DNA of 64,000 nucleotides from Algoriphagus litoralis. Its GTDB lineage: Bacteria > Bacteroidota > Bacteroidia > Cytophagales > Cyclobacteriaceae. The stretch lies in contig NZ_QGOL01000020.1 in NCBI RefSeq assembly GCF_003259255.1, positions 1 through 64,000 on the forward strand, in the 5' to 3' direction. The translations under genes and the position numbers were made by a program. Positions 49,522 through 59,192 of this stretch are shown here, piece by piece; position 1 is the stretch's first letter, and each line of letters begins with the position of its first letter. The notes under the pieces were generated by a model. The model was given only the letters and a program-made list of their open reading frames with translations. It was not told the DNA's origin and made no database searches.

Positions 49522-52500
49522 TTAGAAGTCAACAGTCAAGTGGAAAAACACACGTCTCGGTGTTGGATATGGGGCAATATCCACATTGTTGGCAACGGCT
49601 TGTGCGCCAAATGTGGAGGTCTCGGGATCATATCCTTTGTAGTCCGTGAAAAGGAAGGCGTTGTTTACTGAGGTTCCAACACGAACATTGGACACTGTGG
49701 TGCCAAACCATTCTGAGAGTGTGGTTTTTGGCAGGGTATAGTACAAGCCAATTTCTCTGATTTTCACGAAGCTCGCATCCTGAACCCATCTGCCGGCATT
49801 GTTAAATGGTGCAGGTGGTCTTTGGCGTCCATTTGGAATTCCGTCCCCATCATCATCGTCAAACCAACCGTTGGTGGTACCACCGCCGTCGGTAAGGAAG
49901 GAAGTCAGGTTGATATTATCTCCACCTTTTTTCCAATCAATCAAGAATGAAAGCTCTAGTCCCTTCAATAAGCTGACGGTATTGTAGAATGACATATTGA
50001 AATCAGGTTGTGCATCGCCCCAGATGGTAAATCCACCTGGATTGTCTGCATTTGCGGGACTTCCTACGATTGTGGTAGGAGAGTAACCTTCTGCATACAG
50101 AAAGGTGCCTAGCCCTGATCCAAATGCTCCGGAGATATAGGTAGGAATACCCAGTCTAGTCATCAGCAAGTCATTTTTCCAAAACATCACCCGGCTAAAC
50201 CATCTGAAATTCGCGGATTCGATCGGAGTACCTGAAATTGACAATTCGATCCCTTTGTTTTCCAATTCTGCTTCATTGCTCGGAGTGGTATTCACACCTG
50301 TGGAAGGAGCCAAGTTCAGATTTTGAATATTGTTTTGAGTGGATTTGATGTAATAGGTAGCCTCCAATGATAATCTGTTATTGAAGAAACCCGCGTCTAC
50401 TCCAAACTCAAGTTCTCTGGCAGTTTCCGGTAAAATCTGCGTATTTCCGATCTGGGTACTGACCACAGAACCGAGTAGCCCACCGATGTTCGTACCGCCC
50501 AGTGGAGTGAATGTGGCACCAAAGTTTACAGGCCCAGCAGTTTCTCCATAGGCAATTCTTGGCTTCAGTTGATTCATAAAGCCTACATTCCAGAACCCAA
50601 AATTTGCGATGTTGAATGCAACTGAGGCTCTAGGGAAGGCATAGAATTCGCTGGGGTCCCCATTGAGTGTTGACTTATCCCATCGAATACCGACTGTACC
50701 GATAATTTTGTCCTCCCAGTTGGCCTCTTGCTGTAGAAAAATACCCGCGTCTTGGACCTTGCTGTTGAATTCCTGATTGATCTCCTGAATTGCTGCCTGA
50801 CCTAGGTTCGTCTGACCGGGTACAAGACCTCTCCCTCTATTGAATAGCGCGTTGTCTTCAAAATCAAGTCTGACTAAGCCAGCAGAGGAATTCATGTTGA
50901 CTGAACCAAGGTTCCAATTGTAGACCAAGGCAGCCTGGAAATTCGTATTGAAGCTTTCCTGTTTCCCTTTCAGCACATCCCCAGGATTGGCCTGAGCTCG
51001 CTGAAACTGAAGGAATTCAGGCAGATAAATCAGCGAAGTGTTTTGCAGATAATCCAATCCTCCTGAGAATTGTGCTTTCAGGAAGCTGTTATCAGTTTTC
51101 AAAAGATCTATATCCAATGTAAATGCCTGAATAAATCGATTGACAAGCGAATTGTTGATTCCATTGTCAGTCACGGCTACAGGATTTTCTGAGAAGTAAG
51201 GATTGACAGGATAGCTTCCGTCTTCATTTCTCCTTAGGTCAAAGTAATTGGGGACATAAGCGATGGAATAACCAATGGAGGCTCCAGAGTTATTTTGGTT
51301 GCCGGTGAATCCTCGATTGGTATTTGATCGGATGTAGTTGGAAGAAATACCAAGCCTGATTCCATTGGTGATTTTATGGTCAATATTGGCTCGTAAGGAG
51401 TAGCGGTCGAATCCGGTGTTTTTCACCGTACCTTCTTCGTCAGTGATATTTCCAGAGACAAAGAACTTGGTTTTATCCGATCCACCACTGACGTTGATTC
51501 GGGTATTGAGAAGCGTTGCCTGATTGTTGTAGAAATAGTCCTCGTAGTCTATGAACGTATTGCTGGCCTGTGCTGCTCTGAATCGTTCCAGTTCGATGGG
51601 TCTTCTGGACTCAGGAAAAAAGAAGTTGATTTTTTCCTCACTCCAATCGTCCACTCCCAGAAGTCTCAGCGGTTGGGCAAATCCGATGTCCTGAGATAAC
51701 GAGACGGTAGTTTTTCCCTCCTGTCCTCTTTTGGTGGTGATGATGATCACACCTGCATTGGCCCGGGTACCATAAATAGCAGCTGCAGATGGACCTTTGA
51801 GAATTTCAATCGTTTCGATATCTGCAGGATTGATGTCTGCCAATCTATTGGAGCCATCATCTTGACTGCTTGCTCCTGCGCCAGATACTGTAGCTCGCCC
51901 CGTCCTTTGTGAGGCGTTGCTGATGTAAACTCCATCTACAATGATCAGGGGCTGAGAGGCTCCTGTCAAGCTCGAAATCCCTCTCAACTGGATAGAAATT
52001 CCACCTCCAGGGGCTCCACCATTTGAACGGATAGTGGCACCTGGTACTTTACCATAGAGCGCACCATCTGTGGTCTGAATAGTAGTGGTTCCAGTGAGGT
52101 CTCTGGAGGACACAGAAGACACGGCATTGGCCAGATTACTTCTCTTGACTGAAGTGGCCAGACCCGTCACGACTACTTCCTCGAGATTGGTGGCGTCCTG
52201 CTTTAATTTGATGTTTAGGACGCTTACGCCGGGGCCGACCTCTACATTTTGGGTCAGAAAACCGATCGATGAGATAATCAGCGTTGCCGGATCGTTAGTC
52301 GGCAAAGTGATCGAAAATCCACCATCTAGGTCTGTAATGGTACCTGTGGTAGTCCCTTTTAGCAAAATACTGGCGCCGATTAAGGCTTCGCCAGTCCGCT
52401 CATCTGTTACCGTTCCGGATACTGTATATTGAGCATAAGCCCAACCAACAGTCCCCCAGAGTAACGCGAGAGTGAGGATTGTTTTGTAAAGTTTGAACAT
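49522..52500 (-). CDS. SusC/RagA-family TonB-linked outer-membrane transporter
   Basis: A 992-residue TonB-dependent channel. Signal peptide ends near AYA-Q (23); carboxypeptidase-regulatory-like domain 26-100; TonB box LEEVVVTG (106-113); plug domain about 120-260 with LRGISSLTGASQPLIIVDGV and IEILKGPSAAAIYGTRANAG; then a 22-strand barrel ending in VFFHLTVDF with a C-terminal Phe. It imports a glycan or peptide fragment handed over by SusD. No sigma/anti-sigma pair is nearby and no TAnnTTTG box is seen within 140 bp upstream. Confidence 0.95.
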   Translation of the reverse strand: MFKLYKTILTLALLWGTVGWAYAQYTVSGTVTDERTGEALIGASILLKGTTTGTITDLDGGFSITLPTNDPATLIISSIGFLTQNVEVGPGVSVLNIKLKQDATNLEEVVVTGLATSVKRSNLANAVSSVSSRDLTGTTTIQTTDGALYGKVPGATIRSNGGAPGGGISIQLRGISSLTGASQPLIIVDGVYISNASQRTGRATVSGAGASSQDDGSNRLADINPADIETIEILKGPSAAAIYGTRANAGVIIITTKRGQEGKTTVSLSQDIGFAQPLRLLGVDDWSEEKINFFFPESRRPIELERFRAAQASNTFIDYEDYFYNNQATLLNTRINVSGGSDKTKFFVSGNITDEEGTVKNTGFDRYSLRANIDHKITNGIRLGISSNYIRSNTNRGFTGNQNNSGASIGYSIAYVPNYFDLRRNEDGSYPVNPYFSENPVAVTDNGINNSLVNRFIQAFTLDIDLLKTDNSFLKAQFSGGLDYLQNTSLIYLPEFLQFQRAQANPGDVLKGKQESFNTNFQAALVYNWNLGSVNMNSSAGLVRLDFEDNALFNRGRGLVPGQTNLGQAAIQEINQEFNSKVQDAGIFLQQEANWEDKIIGTVGIRWDKSTLNGDPSEFYAFPRASVAFNIANFGFWNVGFMNQLKPRIAYGETAGPVNFGATFTPLGGTNIGGLLGSVVSTQIGNTQILPETARELEFGVDAGFFNNRLSLEATYYIKSTQNNIQNLNLAPSTGVNTTPSNEAELENKGIELSISGTPIESANFRWFSRVMFWKNDLLMTRLGIPTYISGAFGSGLGTFLYAEGYSPTTIVGSPANADNPGGFTIWGDAQPDFNMSFYNTVSLLKGLELSFLIDWKKGGDNINLTSFLTDGGGTTNGWFDDDDGDGIPNGRQRPPAPFNNAGRWVQDASFVKIREIGLYYTLPKTTLSEWFGTTVSNVRVGTSVNNAFLFTDYKGYDPETSTFGAQAVANNVDIAPYPTPRRVFFHLTVDF

Positions 52501-52650
52501 AGGATAAAGAATATTTGGTTTAAGACTAATTTCTTAAAAAAAATGAAACGAACTTGTCTTTATATTAAAAAGAATAAAAAAATATTTTAAACGGTGTACT
52601 AAACCTATAAATTGGGTTTATATCAGATATAAAATAATATTTCCAATAAA

Positions 52651-52683
52651 AAAAGGGAGCGGATGATTCCGCTCCCTTTTTTT
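52651..52683 (-). terminator. Terminator of the CocE-type hydrolase gene
   Basis: GGGAGCGGA / TCCGCTCCC 9-bp stem, TGAT loop, flanked by A and T runs; about 20 bp after the stop of the hydrolase gene and before susC. Confidence 0.9.
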
Positions 52684-52702
52684 ATGCCTGATTGGATTCA
52701 GG

Positions 52703-54589
52703 TTACTTCTTGATTATCGGCAGTACAATGCGGCTTTGCATTTTACCTCCATGATGGATTGAGTTGGTGGCGATTTTACCTTCAGTCTCATCGTAGTTAT
52801 TGCCTCCGGTATTCATATTGCGATCAAATCTTGGAAAGTTGGAGCTGGTGACTTCGATGCGGATTCTGTGCCCTTTTTCGAAAAAGTTGGAGGTACTCAT
52901 GGGTGTCATTTTGATTTCGTAGACCTTTCCGTTTTCCATCCAGACTTCTTTGTCATAGCCTTCCCGGTAGCGCACGCGCTGTATGGTTTCGTCGAGATTA
53001 TAGGCTTTTCCGTCAGGATATACATCTATCAATTTGATCGTGACATCGGTGTCTTTGACATCGGAGGAGAGATAGAGGTAGCTTTCGATAAATCCGGAAA
53101 CTTCGACCCCTTCTTCCAGTGGCTCAGAAGTATAGACCAATATATCGTCGCGGAGCTCCATTTCGCTTTGATCGAAGGAACCGCCGACTACTGCATTGCC
53201 GGTACAGCAGACATTTCCTCCGTAGGAATTGACCGGATTCATCGGATCGTATTTGAAAGTATCCTGATTTGCTTTTTTTGGTGCTTTTGCCACCAATTTT
53301 CCATCACCGTTTCGGGTATTAGCTTTTCCCTCTGAATCCAAAAAGAAGGGTGTCATTACTGCTTCGGCTGGGGGCCAAACATCCGATGATTGCCATTGGT
53401 TCCTTCCCATGGTGTAGTACGTCACTTTGGGCATCTTTGCGATGATTCCACTTTCATCTTTACCTTTCAGCCAGAGGTCAAACCAAGCCGTGATGACCTC
53501 ATCGTAGTTCCATCTGGCATCTCCTACGCTTCGCTCGCCGATTAGGGTGTTTTCAGTGGCTCGGGTATACGAGCAGTGGAGCACAGGTGCAATGATCAAG
53601 TATTGATTATCCCTCGCCATTTGGCTGACAGCATTCTGTCTGGCATGATTGTACAGTGCAATATTGGGTGAGGATGAGACGTCATACCAAGAGACAAACC
53701 ACATGGAGGGCTTATCGAACGGCATATCGTCATGGTATAGACCTCCTTGATACCATTTCGGATCGTTTGGCTTTCGGGTGATCATTTCTTCATAGATTCC
53801 CATTGGGCCATTGGCAGCTTTGATGATATCCTGTACAGGCAGATGCGCAAGACCTTCTTTCCAATCCACTCTTGGGTATTCGGGTGCCATGTCATAGAAG
53901 CGCTGCAGTCTCAGCAGATCCTTTTGCTCAATTCCTTTTGGCAGTTTGGGAGCCATCGGATCATGCTGGGTGCTGTAGAGCCAGGCTGTGAAAAGCATCT
54001 GTCCTGCTCCGCCACGATACCAGTTGCCCTGTTCATAAAAATCCCCGATGCGACCCACTCCGGCACCATATCCCTGTGGGACCAAAGCAGCCAAAGCTGG
54101 ATGCTCCAGTGAGGCCGCTGCCATTTGCCATTCTGCGGTGGAGGAACAACCCAACAAACCGATCTTTCCATTACTCCAGGGCTGCTTGGACATCCATTCA
54201 AAGGCATCGTAGCTGTCCGTAACCGGAGTTCCCAGAATATCCCAATCCCCCTCTGAAAAAAACCTTCCGCGTTCATTTTGGACTACATATGCATATCCTT
54301 TTTTCACCCAATCCATTGCAGTTTGCAGTGTTCTGGTGTTCATTTCGCCGTTTCCATAGGTGTTGAAGTTGTAGGGAGTCCGTGAAAAAACAACCGGGAC
54401 AGGCTTATCGCCTTTTGGCCGATAGATGTCTGTCGCCAGACGGACACCGTCACGCATAGGCATCATGACCTTTTGGTCGACAATGGCTACTTCTTCTAGC
54501 TGGACAAGAATTGGTTTTTCTTGTGCGAAACCTTTGGGAGCACTTCCCAAAAGCGAAAAAACGAGTAAAATTTTTAAATAGGTCTTCAT
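52703..54589 (-). CDS. Secreted CocE/NonD-family hydrolase
   Basis: A 628-residue exported alpha/beta hydrolase (signal peptide cut near GFA-Q, residue 23). N-terminal [16 protein letters not shown] and [11 protein letters not shown] are typical of the X-Pro dipeptidyl-peptidase/CocE group. The nucleophile elbow is [11 protein letters not shown] with S149; the usual last Gly of GxSxxG is Ala152. A likely His is in [10 protein letters not shown] near 337. The C-terminal jelly-roll (about 470-625: [42 protein letters not shown]) matches PepX_C. Probably cleaves acylated compounds or peptides in the periplasm; the substrate is unknown. Confidence 0.92.
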   Translation of the reverse strand: MKTYLKILLVFSLLGSAPKGFAQEKPILVQLEEVAIVDQKVMMPMRDGVRLATDIYRPKGDKPVPVVFSRTPYNFNTYGNGEMNTRTLQTAMDWVKKGYAYVVQNERGRFFSEGDWDILGTPVTDSYDAFEWMSKQPWSNGKIGLLGCSSTAEWQMAAASLEHPALAALVPQGYGAGVGRIGDFYEQGNWYRGGAGQMLFTAWLYSTQHDPMAPKLPKGIEQKDLLRLQRFYDMAPEYPRVDWKEGLAHLPVQDIIKAANGPMGIYEEMITRKPNDPKWYQGGLYHDDMPFDKPSMWFVSWYDVSSSPNIALYNHARQNAVSQMARDNQYLIIAPVLHCSYTRATENTLIGERSVGDARWNYDEVITAWFDLWLKGKDESGIIAKMPKVTYYTMGRNQWQSSDVWPPAEAVMTPFFLDSEGKANTRNGDGKLVAKAPKKANQDTFKYDPMNPVNSYGGNVCCTGNAVVGGSFDQSEMELRDDILVYTSEPLEEGVEVSGFIESYLYLSSDVKDTDVTIKLIDVYPDGKAYNLDETIQRVRYREGYDKEVWMENGKVYEIKMTPMSTSNFFEKGHRIRIEVTSSNFPRFDRNMNTGGNNYDETEGKIATNSIHHGGKMQSRIVLPIIKK

Positions 54590-54710
54590 TTTCCTTGGAT
54601 TTAGAATTTCAAGTTAAGAAGTCCAACTTAGTTTAGCATTTGTTTTTTACAAATGGTCTGAAGGAAAAGATCATTTGTCTTCCAAACCTCCCGAATTCCA
54701 GATTGGATTT

Positions 54711-54738
54711 TTGATTTCCCTCAATCGGGTTAAATTTG
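54711..54738 (+). promoter_or_regulatory. Promoter of fumarylacetoacetase gene
   Basis: TTG (54711-54713), 17-nt spacer, TAAATTTG (54731-54738): full match to TTG/TAnnTTTG, 21 nt before the ATG at 54760. Confidence 0.7.
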
Positions 54739-54759
54739 CACTCTCAACAATTTTTAAAC

Positions 54760-56028
54760 ATGAGCGACAGCCCAATTCCCACCCTGAGTACCTGGGTGGA
54801 AGTACCCAAGAATTCCGATTTCACGATTTACAATCTCCCGTTCGGCATTTTCAAAAATAAAAAACTAAGTCCCAGAATTGGGATGGCTATCGGAGACAAA
54901 ATCGTCGATCTGAGTGTGTTGGATCAGGAAGGTTTTTTTGCGAACATGTTTCTGCCGGAAGGGATTTTCATCAAAGATTCACTCAATGAACTGATTGCTC
55001 TGGGGAAAGTGCAGACCAAAAAAATCCGTGAACGGGTCCAAAGTCTCCTTTTATCCGAAAACGAAGAGCTGCGCGACCATTCTGCGCGTGGCAAAGTGAT
55101 GGTCACCAGAAAGGAAGCCGAAATGCTCCTTCCCGTCAAAATTGGAGACTATACCGATTTCTACAGCAGTATCGAGCATGCCACCAACGTGGGAAAAATG
55201 TTTCGCGATCCAGAGAATGCTTTGCTTCCCAACTGGCGACATCTGCCGGTAGGCTACCACGGGAGAGCGTCCTCTATTGTCGTTTCCGGAACACCTATCC
55301 ACCGGCCTAAAGGTCAATTCAAGGATCCTGATATGGAAATGCCAGCATTTGGACCAAGCCGACGGTTGGATTTTGAGTTGGAGCTAGCTTTCATCACGGG
55401 TAAGCAGACCAAGCTTGGAGATTCGATCAGCACCGAGGATGCTGAGGATTATATTTTTGGCTTTGTGCTTTTCAATGACTGGTCCGCCCGTGACATTCAG
55501 GCTTGGGAGTATGTACCATTGGGTCCTTTTTTAGGGAAAAGTTTTGGCTCATCCATTTCCCCTTGGGTGGTGACCTTGGAAGCTTTGGAATACTTCAGGA
55601 CGCCTAACCCGGTTCAGGAACCGGAGGTATTACCTTACCTGAAGTGCGAAAAGGATCACAATTTTGATATCAATCTCGAAGTGCTGATCCAGCCTGATGG
55701 GAAAAAACCAAGCAAAGTCTGCTCCTCCAACTTCAAACACATGTATTGGAATGTAGCCCAGCAATTGGCACATCATACCTCTAATGGATGCAACATCAAT
55801 GTTGGGGACATGATGGCTTCCGGGACAATCTCCGGTCCTTCTGATGATTCGTTGGGGTCAATGCTGGAGTTAAGCTGGAAGGGGACGCGTGCGGTTAAGC
55901 TGGAAGAAGGAGAGGAGCGAAAATTTATTGAAGATGGAGATACAGTGATCATGAGAGGCTATGCAGAGCGAGACGGCGTTCGTGTTGGATTCGGAGAGGT
56001 AAGCTCCCAGATATTGCCAGCCAAGTAG
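54760..56028 (+). CDS. fahA: Fumarylacetoacetase
   Basis: A 422-residue enzyme for the last step of tyrosine/phenylalanine breakdown: fumarylacetoacetate to fumarate and acetoacetate. The N-terminal SH3-like domain (FTIYNLPFGIF) precedes the hydrolase core with DYTDFYSSIEHATNVG (catalytic Asp/His), PVGYHGRASSIV, FELELAFITG (metal Glu), NDWSARDIQAWEYVPLGPF and MLELSWKG. The ATG at 54760 is preferred to one 8 codons upstream (54736), which would overlap the -7 box. Other genes of the pathway are not in the window. Confidence 0.95.
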   Translation: MSDSPIPTLSTWVEVPKNSDFTIYNLPFGIFKNKKLSPRIGMAIGDKIVDLSVLDQEGFFANMFLPEGIFIKDSLNELIALGKVQTKKIRERVQSLLLSENEELRDHSARGKVMVTRKEAEMLLPVKIGDYTDFYSSIEHATNVGKMFRDPENALLPNWRHLPVGYHGRASSIVVSGTPIHRPKGQFKDPDMEMPAFGPSRRLDFELELAFITGKQTKLGDSISTEDAEDYIFGFVLFNDWSARDIQAWEYVPLGPFLGKSFGSSISPWVVTLEALEYFRTPNPVQEPEVLPYLKCEKDHNFDINLEVLIQPDGKKPSKVCSSNFKHMYWNVAQQLAHHTSNGCNINVGDMMASGTISGPSDDSLGSMLELSWKGTRAVKLEEGEERKFIEDGDTVIMRGYAERDGVRVGFGEVSSQILPAK

Positions 56029-56053
56029 GCGTTTTGTTTGAAAAGTCATATTG

Positions 56054-56085
56054 AGCCACGAATAGATTCTATTCGTGGCTTTTTT
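56054..56085 (+). terminator. Terminator of fahA
   Basis: AGCCACGAATAG / CTATTCGTGGCT 12-bp stem, tight loop, T6 tract; 26 bp after the stop. Confidence 0.92.
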
Positions 56086-56298
56086 GTTTCTTTTTTTAGC
56101 TTTTTATCTTTTTTAATGCTTACTTTATGTAAGATGCTGAAAAGCAGTAATTTGTGATTTAGTTATCACAGGTGTATTCCGGTTCCCGAAGAGTTTAGCT
56201 TCCGAATTCTTAACGGGATTGTTGTTTTCCGAGAGGCTCAGGTTCCATCATCCTGAGCAAAATTTATTTCAACTTATTTTTCAAAACTCAAAAAAATC

Positions 56299-57804
56299 AT
56301 GGCAAAAATCAGAAGCCTATCCATTACCACGCCCATAGTATTTGCTTTACCTTTCAAAAGCGAATGGGCACAGATTCCCATCGACATCAATGCGCCCCTG
56401 AGCTCAGGCGGCTGGGAGGATTCAGGAAAGCTCAAGTTTTCCAGAGGATTTGTCCTGGCAAAAAACGACGCCAATTTCCTGTATCTGGCACTGGATCTCA
56501 CCTCAGACAAAGGAAATGATACCGGTACTAATGATTACTTCTGGCTCAGTTTTGATAAAAACCGGGATCGTGCCATTACTTCCAATCAGGATGTGAACTA
56601 TGGCCTCTATCCTGGTCAGCCGAATAAGCTGGGTAAGCAGTTTTATCTTGGTCCTGGTTCCTGGACAGGACTTCAGCCTGATCCTTCCCTGAGTGAGGTC
56701 AGACAGGAATTTGGTTCGAGCGAAAACTCCTCCGATTCCCATCGAATCTGGAAGTTCCGGATTGATCTAAAGGAAATCAATGTGGCGCTTTCATGGCCGC
56801 TGAGCACTCCCTTTACTTATTTCGGATTTCGGGTCAAGTCTTCCAATCCAGCCTTTACTACTGATTTCCCAACCAACTTTTTCAAGGATTTCAGTAAACT
56901 GAGGCAGTTGATCTTTTCCAGAAAGCCGGTTATTTCCCCGTCACTTCTAGGTCCATTGATTGGAAGTGTAGGATTGATTCCTACTACGCTTATTGACGAT
57001 TCAGGAAGGGTGACGACAGATCCCAGCTATTTTGTAAAGGTACAAAATGCAGCTTTTGGAGGGACTTTGAATCTGATCGGTAACCGTACCAAGATTCAGC
57101 AATTGTGGAATGATGGGATCAAAAAGTATAAAGTCGAGATTACTCCTCCTGGCGGAATTGCTCAAAAATTGATTTCCAACTGGTCCAATTACCGCTGGAC
57201 AGGAAGCACATATGCTTTGGAGTCATTTGCGCCATCATCGTTGGGTTTCTATGAATTATCCGATCCAAGTGTTGATTACTCCATAGACGATCTGCTGATA
57301 CAGTTTCCAACTTCGGCTTTGTTGCCGGGTTTGTACCAGATCAAAGTGACCTTCTATAGACGTGTAGGGTTTTTGGATGTTCCGGCAGATAATCAGACAA
57401 TTGGCCTCTTTATCGATAATCATGTGCCGGCAGTGAATATTGACAACATCAAACATGGTGCAAGTGAAGTCTCAGCTTGTGCGATCGAGACTATCGGTGC
57501 CGCGCCTGACGGATTGAAATTTAAAATCACAGCTCACGATCCGGATGGAAATTTACTAGGGGTCAGCTTCTCTGCAACCTATGGGGCTGGATTGTCTGTG
57601 GGTATTCACAATGAAAGTTATGATCCCAGCATGGGACTTTGGCAGGGATTCACAGCGAAGACAATTCCTGCATCTGGAAACTGGAGACCTACTCAGTCCT
57701 GTGCCTATAGTTTTATTATTGTGGCTACAGCCCGAACGACCAATGGTTATGGATACATTGGTCACAATTCAACCCACCGCAACCTGACCTTATTGCTGAG
57801 TTGA
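56299..57804 (+). CDS. Hypothetical protein with CBM9-like N-terminal domain
   Basis: A 501-residue beta-rich protein. Residues about 25-185 look like a carbohydrate-binding module 9/DOMON-type sandwich (IPIDINAPLSSGGWEDSGKL, DANFLYLALDLTSD, DYFWLSFDKNRD). The middle and C-terminal parts hold further beta domains (YQIKVTFYRRVG, DGLKFKITAHDPDGNLLG) with Ig-like character. No convincing signal peptide: the N-terminus (MAKIRSLSITTPIVFALPFK) is only weakly hydrophobic, so export is uncertain. It is monocistronic with its own terminator. Role unknown. Confidence 0.65.
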   Translation: MAKIRSLSITTPIVFALPFKSEWAQIPIDINAPLSSGGWEDSGKLKFSRGFVLAKNDANFLYLALDLTSDKGNDTGTNDYFWLSFDKNRDRAITSNQDVNYGLYPGQPNKLGKQFYLGPGSWTGLQPDPSLSEVRQEFGSSENSSDSHRIWKFRIDLKEINVALSWPLSTPFTYFGFRVKSSNPAFTTDFPTNFFKDFSKLRQLIFSRKPVISPSLLGPLIGSVGLIPTTLIDDSGRVTTDPSYFVKVQNAAFGGTLNLIGNRTKIQQLWNDGIKKYKVEITPPGGIAQKLISNWSNYRWTGSTYALESFAPSSLGFYELSDPSVDYSIDDLLIQFPTSALLPGLYQIKVTFYRRVGFLDVPADNQTIGLFIDNHVPAVNIDNIKHGASEVSACAIETIGAAPDGLKFKITAHDPDGNLLGVSFSATYGAGLSVGIHNESYDPSMGLWQGFTAKTIPASGNWRPTQSCAYSFIIVATARTTNGYGYIGHNSTHRNLTLLLS

Positions 57805-57832
57805 TATCATCCATTTTTTTTTGAATCAAAAG

Positions 57833-57862
57833 GCCATTCTGATTTTCGGAATGGCTTTTTTT
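57833..57862 (+). terminator. Terminator of the CBM9-like gene
   Basis: GCCATTC / GAATGGC stem with T7 tract, 28 bp after the stop. Confidence 0.85.
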
Positions 57863-57936
57863 GGTGCTTAGCTTTTGGAAATGTAAAAAGCAGGTTGGGC
57901 TAACCGATTCCCAATAATTTATGCTCACTGGAAAAG

Positions 57937-58062
57937 CTACTCTTTGTCCGTTGATTTTGGCTTTTCCCCCTTGAAAATTTTATAGAACAAAAAGCCAAGC
58001 CCACCCAAAAAATGTAGGATCAAAATTCCAAGAATGATGTAAAGCGTCGAATTGTCCGTCAT
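57937..58062 (-). CDS. Small single-pass membrane protein (41 aa)
   Basis: A 41-codon frame starting MTDNSTLYIILGILILHF and ending with a charged tail (KIFKGEKPKSTDKE). One helix of about 22 hydrophobic residues (7-30) is preceded by a polar N-terminus and followed by a basic stretch, giving an N-out/C-in topology by the positive-inside rule. It lies between terminators, on the minus strand, in a gap otherwise lacking genes. I recall similar tiny membrane proteins in related Bacteroidota but cannot name a family. The composition argues for a real gene. Confidence 0.6.
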   Translation of the reverse strand: MTDNSTLYIILGILILHFLGGLGFLFYKIFKGEKPKSTDKE

Positions 58063-58150
58063 AGTCCACGAAAGTAATTTTTCTGCTTGCCTGATTCTAT
58101 GACTTTTGTCTCATAGTCTAAAGATTTTATGTCGTCCATGAAACTGAAAA

Positions 58151-58177
58151 AGCCAACCCGAAGGCTGGCTTTTTTTG
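58151..58177 (-). terminator. Terminator between the TIM-barrel lipoprotein gene and the small membrane protein gene
   Basis: AGCCAACC / GGCTGGCT stem with one mismatch and a CGAA loop, A-run before and T-run after; usable in both directions, 20 bp after the stop of the lipoprotein gene. Confidence 0.75.
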
Positions 58178-58197
58178 AGATTTGTAGTGGGTTCAGC

Positions 58198-59094
58198 TTA
58201 TTTAAAACCGAATTTTTCCAAACCAGCATGGCTGATTTTGATGGCTTCCATAGGGTCTAGTCCGAAAGTATTGTCCTGCTCTACAAAATAGTACTCCATA
58301 CCTGATTTTGATTTTTCTGCTAAAATCCGACCAAAATCAATCGTTCCAGTGCCTACTGGGGCAAACTGGCTGGAGTCATTCATGTCTTTGACATGCCAGG
58401 ATTTGAATCTTCCCGGATACTTTTCAAAATAAGTCAAAGGATCCACTCCAGCTTTGGTCACCCAAAAAAGATCCATTTGAAAATTCACAAATTCTGGATT
58501 GCATTTTTCGAGCAAAATATCTTCGATCACTGTACCGTCAGCCATTGGCTTGAATTCAAAGTCATGGTTGTGGTACAGAAGCTTGATGCCTGCATTAGCG
58601 CATTTTTCGCCAAGGGTATTCATGATGGAGACCAGTTCATCAGCAGTGCCCTTCATACCCATTCCATCAGGTCCGAATGTAAACATGCCCATTGGCGGAA
58701 CAGGAATGACAAAATAAGAAATACCCGCAGCTTTGACATCTGCAATTAGCTGGTCCGCATTTTCCATATTGACCATGCCCATGTGAGCACTGATGGCAGT
58801 AAGTCCGATGGAGTCGAGGTAGAATTTGAACTCGGCTGGTGCCATGCCATAGAATTTGCCATCAGCATAGTTGGCAGCCTCTACGTAGGCATAGCCTGCA
58901 TCAGCGACAGCTTTGAGAGTTGCTTTAGGGTTGCTTGACATCGAATCACGAACGGTGTAGAGTGCCAGGCCACCAAAATTTTCTGGGGTTTCTACAGCTA
59001 CTTCAGTCGTTTCCTCTGTCTTGGGTGTACAGGCTCCAAATCCTAGGATAAGCACCAAAAGTAGGGTAAATGATAGATTGAAATGTTTCTTCAT
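58198..59094 (-). CDS. Sugar phosphate isomerase/epimerase-like TIM-barrel lipoprotein
   Basis: A 298-residue exported member of the xylose-isomerase-like TIM barrel family. From the ATG at 59092-59094 the protein opens MKKHFNLSFTLLLVLILGFG and has the lipobox ending in Cys22; the upstream in-frame ATG at 59151 would place 19 polar residues before the signal peptide and is rejected. Metal-ligand-type residues are visible in YHNHDFEFKP, FQMDLFWV, SWHVKDMND and YYFVEQD. Exported members probably act on oxidised or phosphate-free sugars; substrate unknown. Confidence 0.88.
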   Translation of the reverse strand: MKKHFNLSFTLLLVLILGFGACTPKTEETTEVAVETPENFGGLALYTVRDSMSSNPKATLKAVADAGYAYVEAANYADGKFYGMAPAEFKFYLDSIGLTAISAHMGMVNMENADQLIADVKAAGISYFVIPVPPMGMFTFGPDGMGMKGTADELVSIMNTLGEKCANAGIKLLYHNHDFEFKPMADGTVIEDILLEKCNPEFVNFQMDLFWVTKAGVDPLTYFEKYPGRFKSWHVKDMNDSSQFAPVGTGTIDFGRILAEKSKSGMEYYFVEQDNTFGLDPMEAIKISHAGLEKFGFK

Positions 59095-59192
59095 ATAGAA
59101 TTGGGTTTTTAATAATTTACAAGATACCCAAATGGGGGCTAATCTTGCCAATCAATTCTATACTTGTTCATTTCCAGTGAGGAAAGGCGATT

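Noticed and set aside
59095-59151. N-terminal extension of the TIM-barrel lipoprotein
   Set aside because: Would put 19 residues before a complete signal peptide and lipobox; the internal ATG is the natural start.
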